Both the position numbers and the translations under genes were made by a program. 6,583 bases of DNA from CAZHJE01 sp964532965 (GTDB taxonomy: Bacteria; Patescibacteriota; WWE3; UBA101185; UBA10185): contig CAZHJE010000038.1 of assembly GCA_964532965.1 (NCBI GenBank), positions 1 to 6,583 on the forward strand, given 5' to 3'. The notes beneath the pieces are model-generated. The model made no database searches and had not been told where the DNA came from. It was given only the letters and a program-made list of their open reading frames with translations. This document shows positions 1 through 5,514 of this stretch, in pieces; position 1 is the stretch's first letter; the number at the start of each line of letters is the position of its first letter.

Positions 1-11
1 AAAACTACCTC

Positions 12-40
12 TTGGCAAAGTACATAAAAAATCATATCAT
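12..40 (+). promoter_or_regulatory. Predicted promoter of the small membrane protein gene
   Basis: TTGGCA at 12-17 (five of six matches to the -35 consensus) is followed after 17 bases by TATCAT at 35-40 (five of six to the -10 consensus). Only six bases separate the -10 box from the ATG at 47, so transcription would begin at or next to the A of the start codon and give a leaderless mRNA. No Shine-Dalgarno sequence is visible in this interval. A competing reading is that an upstream gene ends at the TGA at 48-50, overlapping the ATG. Confidence 0.5.
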
Positions 41-46
41 TACTAC

Positions 47-646
47 ATGAAAGCAAAAGAGATTGCTAAACTTTTAATCATGCCATCAAATAAAGTTTCT
101 AACACCCCCACTCAAAGCGAAGAAGTGCAGGCATTGTCAGATGACCAAAAATATCCAGAAAGAGATAGAAAGGTATTGTATAAATGGGAAGCAAAAACCA
201 CACCAACTAAAACACAACTAAATAATCGTGCCACTAGAACGTACATTGTGATGGGGATAATCATTTCTGTTGTACTCGTTGCAATGCAGGAATTTTTATT
301 AATTTTTGCAATCTTAAGTTTGATATTTGTTAAATATATTTTATATAAAACACCAACCTCAATAATTAGTTACGAATTAACAAACCATGGATTAATTTAC
401 GATGGTAAGCTTTTTTACTGGTATAAGTTTAAGCATTTTTTCATATCAAGAATAGATGGTGCCGATGTTTTTGTATTAGATTTAAAAAATGAAATACCTG
501 GAAGACTTTATCTAACAATAATCCCACAAGATAAAGAAAAAATTAAGACCATTATAGAAGACCATGTATTTTATCTCAAAGAAGAACCAAAAACATTTGC
601 AGATAAATCGTACGATCTTTTGATAAGCAAGCTAAATTTAGATTAA
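47..646 (+). CDS. Small two-helix membrane protein of unknown function
   Basis: This 199-residue protein is not a family I can name. The first 64 residues are polar and probably cytoplasmic. Two adjacent hydrophobic segments at about residues 66-80 and 82-100 form a helical hairpin, and the last 100 residues form a soluble domain with alternating beta-like stretches (about 106-160) and a helical, charged C-terminus. Two short helices followed by a beta-rich domain with a 'gk.fyWykf' stretch resemble membrane-anchored PH-like proteins, but that is a structural guess. The ATG at 47 is chosen because a good promoter ends six bases upstream. An internal ATG at 80 is possible, and the frame is also open to the window edge, so a longer protein cannot be excluded. 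It is followed by tRNA-Arg 41 bases downstream on the same strand. Its stop is TAA. Confidence 0.7.
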   Translation: MKAKEIAKLLIMPSNKVSNTPTQSEEVQALSDDQKYPERDRKVLYKWEAKTTPTKTQLNNRATRTYIVMGIIISVVLVAMQEFLLIFAILSLIFVKYILYKTPTSIISYELTNHGLIYDGKLFYWYKFKHFFISRIDGADVFVLDLKNEIPGRLYLTIIPQDKEKIKTIIEDHVFYLKEEPKTFADKSYDLLISKLNLD

Positions 647-677
647 CAGCATAAAATATCAAGCTATATTGTATAAT
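643..677 (+). promoter_or_regulatory. Predicted promoter of tRNA-Arg
   Basis: A perfect TATAAT at 672-677, directly preceded by TG, lies ten bases before the tRNA. A second candidate is TATATT at 665-670, correctly spaced (16 bases) from TTAACA at 643-648, which overlaps the stop codon of the preceding gene. Either would give a very short 5' leader, about 3-11 bases. Which -10 box is used cannot be decided from sequence alone. Confidence 0.5.
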
Positions 678-687
678 TAGTGTATAT

Positions 688-763
688 GTGCCCGTAGCTC
701 AGGGGATAGAGCGCAACGTTGCGGACGTTGATGTCGGGGGTTCAAATCCCTCCGGGCACACCA
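688..763 (+). tRNA. tRNA-Arg (anticodon GCG)
   Basis: A complete cloverleaf of 76 bases with an encoded CCA. The acceptor stem GTGCCCG (688-694) pairs fully with 753-759, the discriminator is A760, and CCA is 761-763. The D-arm is 697-700/709-712 with an eight-base loop containing A at the position-20 site, an arginine identity base in E. coli. The anticodon stem CAACG/CGTTG (714-718/726-730) encloses loop TTGCGGA, so the anticodon is G721-C722-G723 with G at 37. The variable loop is five bases, and the T-stem 736-740/748-752 has one G-T pair and loop TTCAAAT. Anticodon GCG reads CGC and, by wobble, CGU. Most bacteria use an ACG anticodon deaminated to ICG for this box, so this choice is unusual. 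The gene is convergent with the unknown gene that ends at 777. Confidence 0.95.
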
Positions 764-776
764 TAAAAATATCCGA

Positions 777-1454
777 CTACTGACTCTTCGCAGACACCTC
801 TACAAATGTACAGGCTGATGGAACTCTACTCTCTAAAAGCTGCTCTCTTGTGTCTATATAACAAGACGCTTCGGTCTCTAAAGTGGTTAGTATTGGACTC
901 TTAGTCTCAGAATCTACACGATCAAGCAGATCAGAGGGCGTAAAAGCAGGCATGATAACATCTACTCCTCGCAAATGTGTTGCATACTGTAATCTAGTTA
1001 TCAAATCAAATGTTGGATTTTCAGAGACAATATCTACGTGTAAATTGTCTCTAACTACTAGCACAACAATGCCGTTTCTATTTTTAATACCTGTTTCTCT
1101 TATCTTCATATCAATAAGACCCTGAGACACATCACCTGGATCTACACACTCTATAACAAGTAAAGGGCTCTTTGCTGGAAGTTGTTCTGCACTAAGTATG
1201 TGGTTTGGTGCAGTGGATACCCCATCATAAACCTTGGCACTAAGATCGGCTAAGAGTGTTTCTTCTCGGGCTAACTGTTCAGTAATTTTTTTTATTTGTT
1301 CAGCAGTTCTCCAAGTTTGAATATCTAAGGTACGCTTTATTGCACCATATCTAGCAGTTAGTACTTCTGGGACTAGGCTGTTTTCACCACGCTGAGAGGA
1401 AAACATAAAACTAGTCTGCCCCGCATTCATACCAATATATTCTCGTGTTGTCAT
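777..1454 (-). CDS. Unrecognised soluble protein, 225 residues
   Basis: I do not recognise this protein. It has no signal peptide and no membrane segment. The N-terminal third is mixed. Residues about 45-75 are strongly helical and charged (a possible short coiled coil), followed by a linker with prolines at 83 and 93. Residues about 97-170 look like a compact alpha/beta domain with hydrophobic strands at about 98-103, 128-135, 139-143 and 164-169 ('VLVVRD', 'GVDVIMPAF'). The C-terminus is polar, with two cysteines (198, 214). I chose the ATG at 1454 over the TTG one codon upstream; an extended -10-like box ends eight bases before it and no Shine-Dalgarno is visible. Hand-counted lines give roughly 35-40% G+C, against about 25-30% in much of the neighbouring methyltransferase, so a different history is possible. 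Normal codon texture and strand-specific openness argue that it is a real gene. Its stop is TAG, 13 bases past tRNA-Arg. Confidence 0.75.
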   Translation of the reverse strand: MTTREYIGMNAGQTSFMFSSQRGENSLVPEVLTARYGAIKRTLDIQTWRTAEQIKKITEQLAREETLLADLSAKVYDGVSTAPNHILSAEQLPAKSPLLVIECVDPGDVSQGLIDMKIRETGIKNRNGIVVLVVRDNLHVDIVSENPTFDLITRLQYATHLRGVDVIMPAFTPSDLLDRVDSETKSPILTTLETEASCYIDTREQLLESRVPSACTFVEVSAKSQ

Positions 1455-1462
1455 CAACTGCT

Positions 1463-1471
1463 AATGTACCA
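1463..1471 (-). promoter_or_regulatory. Candidate extended -10 promoter of the unrecognised gene
   Basis: Read on the minus strand, TGG followed by TACATT (the hexamer at 1468-1463) matches an extended -10 element (TGn plus a hexamer with four of six consensus bases). The ATG at 1454 lies eight bases downstream, which is compatible with a leaderless or near-leaderless transcript. No clear -35 box was found. It shares the 62-base divergent region with the methyltransferase promoter. Confidence 0.35.
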
Positions 1472-1502
1472 AAAATAGTTCTAATACTCAACAAGCTAAG
1501 TG

Positions 1503-1510
1503 TGTATAAT
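1503..1510 (+). promoter_or_regulatory. Predicted -10 promoter element of the methyltransferase gene
   Basis: A perfect TATAAT at 1505-1510 is preceded immediately by TG. The next in-frame GTG begins at 1517, only six bases after the box, where transcription would be expected to start. No good -35 box lies 16-18 bases upstream. This geometry is the main reason for choosing GTG 1517 as the start. Confidence 0.5.
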
Positions 1511-1516
1511 ACTTGT

Positions 1517-2227
1517 GTGAAGTTTAAAACAGACATCGCGCCAATAGAAGGGTGGTTAACAAAAAAAGAAGGTATGTATTTTTATAACTATGCATACAGG
1601 GCTAAAAATAACTTACAAATAGTTGAAATCGGCTCATGGAAAGGTAGATCTACAACATGCTTTGGTTTAGGACTCAAAGAATCAAAAAAAACTGCTTCAA
1701 AAGTATATGCAATCGATCCACATACTGGATCTACCGAACACCGCTTACTACTTGGTGAAATAAACACATACCCTGAATTTTTGGAGAATATTAAAAAAGC
1801 AAATATAGCAGAGTATATTGAACCTATTAAAGATTATTCCCTCAATGCAGTAGATAAATTTAAAGATAATACAATTGATTTCATATTCTTTGATGGCGCG
1901 CATGATTTAAAAAACATTAGACTCGATTTTATTAGTTGGTTTCCTAAACTTAAACCACATGGTTTATGTGCTTTTCATGATTCGTGGGGGTGGCTTGGAG
2001 TACGCTTATTTACAATAATACTCCTTTTGACATCAAGTAATATTAAAAACCCTAAATTAATTGGCACGTTAACAGTAGTCACAAAAGTTGATGAAAATAC
2101 ATTATTTGATCGTATATATAATATTATGTTTTTGTTTTACAGATTAATTTTTGGGATATTTGGGACACTAGAAATAACTTTATTGAGTACAATAACAAAC
2201 CTTATACTTTGGAAAAAAACAGCTTAA
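1517..2227 (+). CDS. Class I SAM-dependent methyltransferase with hydrophobic C-terminal tail
   Basis: About 236 residues from GTG 1517, consistent with the Methyltransf_24-like group of Rossmann-fold methyltransferases, often found among sugar and surface-polysaccharide genes. The SAM-binding motif I is VEIGSWKGRST at about residues 36-46. Strand 2 ends in AIDPHTG (about 65-71), whose aspartate fits the ribose-binding acidic position. Motif IV is FIFFDGAHD (about 122-130), and a later strand ends in LCAFHDSWGW (about 150-159). Residues about 203-231 are strongly hydrophobic and could anchor the protein to the membrane. In-frame GTGs at 1445 and 1502 would lengthen it, but 1445 lies inside the divergent gene and 1502 is upstream of or within the -10 box. 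The substrate cannot be told. Base composition is notably low in G+C. The stop is TAA, nine bases from the convergent hydrolase gene. Confidence 0.85.
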   Translation: MKFKTDIAPIEGWLTKKEGMYFYNYAYRAKNNLQIVEIGSWKGRSTTCFGLGLKESKKTASKVYAIDPHTGSTEHRLLLGEINTYPEFLENIKKANIAEYIEPIKDYSLNAVDKFKDNTIDFIFFDGAHDLKNIRLDFISWFPKLKPHGLCAFHDSWGWLGVRLFTIILLLTSSNIKNPKLIGTLTVVTKVDENTLFDRIYNIMFLFYRLIFGIFGTLEITLLSTITNLILWKKTA

Positions 2228-2236
2228 AAAAATAAT

Positions 2237-2891
2237 CTACAACTTTAAACATAAAGCGCTAAATTCATTCAGTATGCTATCTTCTTCTAACCCTTCTCTT
2301 AAAAAATCGTCCTTTGTATGTATACCAGTTGTAATTGCAATAAAGTCTATTCCTCTATCACGCTCGGCAAAATAATCGATTAAACTATCTCCTACATATA
2401 AAATATCCTCGAGACTACAATTGTATTTTTTTACTTCTAACAAAACATAATCAAATACTTTTGGGTCCGGTTTATGATACTCACAGCATTCTTCTGAAAT
2501 TATAAATTTATGAAATGAAGTTTCGTCAAATAAATGCTTTTTCTATTGCATAACTTTTACCTGCGCTCAATATCCCAAACTCATACCCGACATCCTTTAA
2601 TTTGGTAAGAGTATCTTTAACACCATCGAATACCTTTGGTGTATACCTTTCACCAACACCGCCAGTATGCCAAAATTCCTTTAATAAAGTGCTTGCTATG
2701 TTTAATGAAAGTGAAGGCCATAAATTGCTCATAATATCGGGCATAGATCTTCCCCATAGTCCTTTAATATCATCAATGTTTGGGATATTTAAATTGTAAT
2801 TTTGCGCAAATTCTGTATACCACCCAGAGTAGGTTTGAAATGAATTTGTTATAGTATCGTCCCAATCATGCACAATGAACTTTTTCTTCAT
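2237..2891 (-). pseudogene. HAD-family hydrolase (phosphatase-like), frameshifted by one base
   Basis: Two minus-strand frames together give one complete haloacid-dehalogenase-like hydrolase. The first frame (2891 to stop TGA at 2528-2526) has motif I as HDWDDT (D9, D11), an alpha-helical cap region (about 16-85) and motif II ILSAG (S109). The second frame continues with HKPDPKVF (motif III lysine, K140) and YVGDSLID (motif IV, D168 and D172) to TAG at 2239-2237. Removing one A from the A5 run at 2542-2538 joins them into 217 residues reading AIEKHLFDETSFHKF across the junction, typical for this family. The family hydrolyses phosphate esters in the cytoplasm; the substrate is not evident. I chose ATG 2891 because motif I then sits at residue 9 as usual and a -10-like box ends six bases upstream; an ATG at 2927 would add 12 residues. 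The shift may be a real recent mutation, an assembly error or, less likely, recoding. Confidence 0.85.
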
Positions 2892-2897
2892 ACCAAA

Positions 2898-2905
2898 ATA
2901 ATACA
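2898..2905 (-). promoter_or_regulatory. Candidate -10 promoter element of the HAD hydrolase gene
   Basis: On the minus strand TATTAT (2903-2898, five of six consensus bases) is directly preceded by TG and ends six bases before the ATG at 2891. The geometry matches that seen at the methyltransferase and DedA genes. No convincing -35 box is visible and there is no Shine-Dalgarno sequence. Confidence 0.4.
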
Positions 2906-2920
2906 ATGTACAGAGATACA

Positions 2921-2949
2921 TTTCCACAAAAATAGAATATTGCTACAAT
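2921..2949 (+). promoter_or_regulatory. Predicted promoter of the Kef-type antiporter gene
   Basis: TTTCCA at 2921-2926 and TACAAT at 2944-2949 are separated by 17 bases, and TGC immediately before the -10 box makes it an extended -10. Transcription would start near 2956, giving a leader of roughly 17 bases before ATG 2973. A second TACAAT overlaps at 2949-2954. This is the one protein gene in the window whose -10 box is clearly further from the start codon; even so, its leader contains no Shine-Dalgarno match. Confidence 0.5.
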
Positions 2950-2972
2950 ACAATATAGAAAAATAACTGCCT

Positions 2973-4667
2973 ATGGAAATATTTATTGAATTAAGTATCA
3001 TAATTGTTGTAGCTACTGTAATTGCAGGTCTAATGCGACTATTTAAACAACCTCTCATAATGGGGCATATCCTCACTGGTTTGATAGTTGGCCCACAAGC
3101 TTTAGATTTAATACACTCTCTAGATACAATGGAGACCTTTTCGAAAATTGGCATTTCTATATTGCTGTTCATAGTAGGGTTAGGACTTAGCCCTAAAATA
3201 ATAAAAGATGTAGGTAAAATTGCAGTTATTACAGGACTAGGGCAAATAATATTTACAACAATATTTGGCTTTTTACTAGCAAAGCTATTTGGCTACGAAA
3301 CGCTACACGCATTATTTATAGCAATTGCACTAACATTTAGTAGTACAATAATTATTTTAAAATTACTTTCGGATAAAAAAGATTCAGAAAAACTATATGG
3401 AAGAATAGCAATAGGCTTTTTACTTGTACAAGATTTAGTTGCAACAATAATACTATTGGTAATATCTGCATTTTCAAATAATCAAAATGCAACTACTACC
3501 GCGCTTTTAGCTGGGGGCAAAGGTTTAATTCTGACGGTAGCTTTAGTATTTATTAGTGCAAAGATTTTACCCAAGTTAAGTAATTTTTTTGCGGAATCGC
3601 AAGAATTTTTGTTTTTATTTTCTATTGGTTGGGGACTTGGTATGGCCGCGTTATTTAATTATATTGGCTTTTCGGTAGAAATAGGTGCTTTAATTGCTGG
3701 CGTAACTTTATCGGTATCTCCATACAGTCAAGAAATAAGTGCAAAATTAAAACCGCTAAGAGACTTTTTTATAATAATGTTTTTTGTGTCACTTGGAACT
3801 AAACTTGTGATTCAAGATGTGAAACCTCTGTTATTTCAATCGTTTGTATTATCTTTATTTGTACTAATAGGCAATCCACTAATAGTTATGGCATTAATGG
3901 GCACATCAAAATATAAAAGAAAAACTAGCTTTCTTGCAGGGCTAACAGTTGCACAAATTAGTGAATTTTCACTTATTTTAATATTATTAGGAGTTGAGTA
4001 TGGCTATGTGACAAGCCAAATATTATCGCTAATAACTATTGTAGGGTTAGTAACTATAGCAATAGCAACATACTTAATAATGTATGCCGAAAAAATATAC
4101 CCACATATTGCAAAATATTTATTAGTATTTGAAAGAAAAGCTCCAATAGAGGAGACAGACATTCTAGGGTCGTATGAGGTTATTTTGTTTGGTGCAAATA
4201 GAGTTGGTTATGACTTTTTGAAATTATTTAAAAAACTAGGGCAAAGTTTTTTAGTTATAGATTTTGATCCGGAGGTTATTAGGGGTTTAAGAAACGAAGG
4301 CGTAAATTGTAGATACGGCGATGCAGAAGATGCTGATTTTTTGGAAGATTTAAACTTAGGTGAATCAAAACTTGTAGTATCTACAATACCGGACTTTGAA
4401 ACAAACTCGTTTTTACTAAATAAAGTGAGAAGTTTAAGTAAAGACGTAATTATAATACTGATATCATATAATATTGATGAAGCATTGAAACATTATAAAG
4501 ATGGAGCTACATATGTAATTCTCCCCCACTTCATTGGTGGTCATTTTGCTGCAATGTTAGCAACAGAACACTGGTTGCATATAGATACATTTAATCTTGA
4601 AAGAGATAAACACATAAATTATCTAGAAGAGAGAAAGAGATTAGGGCATAAACATCCAAAGAACTAG
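2973..4667 (+). CDS. Kef-type monovalent cation/proton antiporter with RCK (TrkA-N) domain
   Basis: A 564-residue CPA2-family inner-membrane transporter. Residues 1 to about 385 carry roughly a dozen hydrophobic segments and family-typical stretches: QPLIMGHILTGLIVGP near residue 26, GLGLSPKIIK near 70, the FSSTII segment near 122, LLVQDLVA with Q153-D154 (the ion-binding segment of this family), and IGFSVEIGALIAG near 230. After a linker at about 390-400, a cytoplasmic Rossmann-like RCK domain runs from about residue 402 to 515: VILFGANRVG (glycines 407 and 412), the acidic strand end VIDFDP, and CRYGDAED. A basic tail follows, and no TrkA-C domain is present. The protein probably exchanges K+ or Na+ for H+ under nucleotide control through the RCK domain. 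The dinucleotide motif reads G-A-N-R-V-G rather than the usual GxGxxG. It is monocistronic, divergent from the hydrolase gene and convergent with the dedA-like gene. Its stop is TAG. Confidence 0.9.
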   Translation: MEIFIELSIIIVVATVIAGLMRLFKQPLIMGHILTGLIVGPQALDLIHSLDTMETFSKIGISILLFIVGLGLSPKIIKDVGKIAVITGLGQIIFTTIFGFLLAKLFGYETLHALFIAIALTFSSTIIILKLLSDKKDSEKLYGRIAIGFLLVQDLVATIILLVISAFSNNQNATTTALLAGGKGLILTVALVFISAKILPKLSNFFAESQEFLFLFSIGWGLGMAALFNYIGFSVEIGALIAGVTLSVSPYSQEISAKLKPLRDFFIIMFFVSLGTKLVIQDVKPLLFQSFVLSLFVLIGNPLIVMALMGTSKYKRKTSFLAGLTVAQISEFSLILILLGVEYGYVTSQILSLITIVGLVTIAIATYLIMYAEKIYPHIAKYLLVFERKAPIEETDILGSYEVILFGANRVGYDFLKLFKKLGQSFLVIDFDPEVIRGLRNEGVNCRYGDAEDADFLEDLNLGESKLVVSTIPDFETNSFLLNKVRSLSKDVIIILISYNIDEALKHYKDGATYVILPHFIGGHFAAMLATEHWLHIDTFNLERDKHINYLEERKRLGHKHPKN

Positions 4668-4678
4668 CACTGATCAAG

Positions 4679-5347
4679 TTAACTCGACTTTAGATCAACG
4701 TTTTTAGTTTTTAAATACTTACCTCGCTTGTAATAAGACCACACTACTAGTGCAATAAGGGCTACTAACAATATAATTTGCCCAAAAGACTCAACGTTCT
4801 CAAGACCAGAAGAAATTTCTTTATAATTTTCGAATCCTGCGTACCCTAAATAAAGGTAGATACCATCTCTTACGCATGTACCTAAAAAAGTAGCTAATAT
4901 GAATTTTTTCTTATCTATTTTTATTATTCCTGCAGATACCGATATGGGGACACTGGGCATTATAGGAATAGTTCGTGCAACAAACAAAAAAACAAAATCT
5001 TTCCAAGTGTTGTTAAATCTTTTACCTATGCTTTCTATATCCTTATGTGACACTCTTAAAAACCTGCCAAATTTATTTATAACAAGGTCCTCGAGTTTGT
5101 CAGAAATAAAATACAGTGTAAATGCGCCAAGTGTTTTTCCTAAAGAACCAAAAACTGATAATACGATAAGATAGACAATGGGCTGTTCTTGAGCTTGTGC
5201 TAATGAACCAGCTAAGACCATCACAAGAGGTGATGGGATGGGGGCTATAACTTCTTCGATAAAAGAGCCAAGTAATACAAATAATTCTAACGGAATGTGA
5301 TTTGAAGAGACTTCTAATAAATTTGTTATAGCGTCAAAAATTCCCAT
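4679..5347 (-). CDS. DedA-family (VTT/SNARE-associated domain) membrane protein
   Basis: A 222-residue integral membrane protein of the DedA family, whose members act in phospholipid translocation and in maintaining the proton motive force. Family features are the early re-entrant segment FIEEVIAPIPSP with E31-E32 (residues 29-40), a following AGSLA, hydrophobic spans at about 57-82, the VARTIPIMPSVPISVSAG segment (123-140), a span at about 148-170 and a final helix at about 188-206, then a basic cytoplasmic tail. The length is ordinary for the family. Two family positions look altered: the second arginine usually found six residues after the first (R125) is P131, and the usual GD pair near residue 70-75 reads GK or GA. 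The ATG at 5347 is chosen because TATAAT ends seven bases upstream. The gene is convergent with the antiporter (11 bases between stops) and divergent from tRNA-Ala. Its stop is TAA. Confidence 0.88.
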   Translation of the reverse strand: MGIFDAITNLLEVSSNHIPLELFVLLGSFIEEVIAPIPSPLVMVLAGSLAQAQEQPIVYLIVLSVFGSLGKTLGAFTLYFISDKLEDLVINKFGRFLRVSHKDIESIGKRFNNTWKDFVFLFVARTIPIMPSVPISVSAGIIKIDKKKFILATFLGTCVRDGIYLYLGYAGFENYKEISSGLENVESFGQIILLVALIALVVWSYYKRGKYLKTKNVDLKSS

Positions 5348-5354
5348 AAAAATT

Positions 5355-5362
5355 ATTATACA
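5355..5362 (-). promoter_or_regulatory. Predicted -10 promoter element of the dedA-like gene
   Basis: Read on the minus strand, TG is followed directly by a perfect TATAAT (5360-5355). Seven A/T bases separate it from the ATG at 5347, so the transcript would start at or almost at the start codon. There is no Shine-Dalgarno sequence and no strong -35 box at 16-18 bases. Confidence 0.55.
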
Positions 5363-5392
5363 CCATTTAATTTACTAGACTAACTTATTTAG

Positions 5393-5423
5393 TTGGCTTT
5401 TAATTAGGCGATTAAGCTATAAT
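5393..5423 (+). promoter_or_regulatory. Predicted promoter of tRNA-Ala
   Basis: A perfect TATAAT at 5418-5423 lies only eight bases before the tRNA. TTGGCT at 5393-5398 is a candidate -35 box, but its 19-base spacing is long. Transcription would begin one or two bases before the mature 5' end of the tRNA. The sequence AAGCTATA before and within the -10 box is shared with the region upstream of tRNA-Arg (661-668). Confidence 0.5.
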
Positions 5424-5431
5424 ACAAGCAT

Positions 5432-5507
5432 GGGCCTGTAGCTCATTTGGTAGAGCACCACATTCGCATTGTGGGGGTAAGGGGTTCGATTCCCCTCAGG
5501 TCCACCA
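5432..5507 (+). tRNA. tRNA-Ala (anticodon CGC)
   Basis: A complete 76-base cloverleaf with encoded CCA. The acceptor stem GGGCCTG (5432-5438) pairs with 5497-5503 and contains G3-T70 (G5434-T5501), the hallmark alanine identity pair. The discriminator is A5504 and CCA is 5505-5507. The D-arm is 5441-5444/5453-5456. The anticodon stem CCACA/TGTGG (5458-5462/5470-5474) encloses loop TTCGCAT, giving anticodon C5465-G5466-C5467. The variable loop is GGGTA, and the T-arm AGGGG/CCCCT has loop TTCGATT. It reads GCG only, so a separate tRNA-Ala(UGC) is expected elsewhere in the genome. It is convergent with ahcY, whose stop lies seven bases beyond the CCA. Confidence 0.97.
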
Positions 5508-5514
5508 AAATATA

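Noticed and set aside
3..50. A possible upstream gene ending in TGA at 48-50, overlapping the ATG at 47 (ATGA overlap).
   Set aside because: One frame is open from base 3 to that stop, but 45 bases is too short to judge, another frame also ends at 25-27, and a good promoter fits the same bases. Kept only as an alternative.
764..776. Integration site at the 3' end of tRNA-Arg, with the higher-G+C gene as cargo.
   Set aside because: No integrase and no direct repeat of the tRNA 3' end was seen in the window.
883..1125. Open frame antisense to the unrecognised 225-residue gene.
   Set aside because: Serine/threonine-rich composition with no family features, fully inside a better gene; taken as a shadow. 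The same applies to open frames at 2602-2799, 2888-3172 and 4899-5174.
1445..1516. Longer methyltransferase start at GTG 1445 or GTG 1502.
   Set aside because: GTG 1445 lies inside the divergent gene and before both promoters; GTG 1502 precedes or overlaps the -10 box, so neither would be on the predicted transcript.
2228..2270. Possible terminator between the methyltransferase and HAD genes (A run plus short inverted repeats).
   Set aside because: No stable G/C-containing stem; only AT-rich runs and a six-base palindrome AGCGCT inside the HAD gene.
2526..2528. UGA recoding (UGA as glycine or tryptophan) as explanation for the split HAD gene.
   Set aside because: Reading through TGA in the first frame meets TAA five codons later and gives no HAD sequence; only a frame change restores motifs III and IV.
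4660..4690. Possible bidirectional terminator between the antiporter and dedA-like genes (AACT ... AGTT, with a TGATCA palindrome).
   Set aside because: The stem would be about four pairs with no flanking T run; too weak to call.
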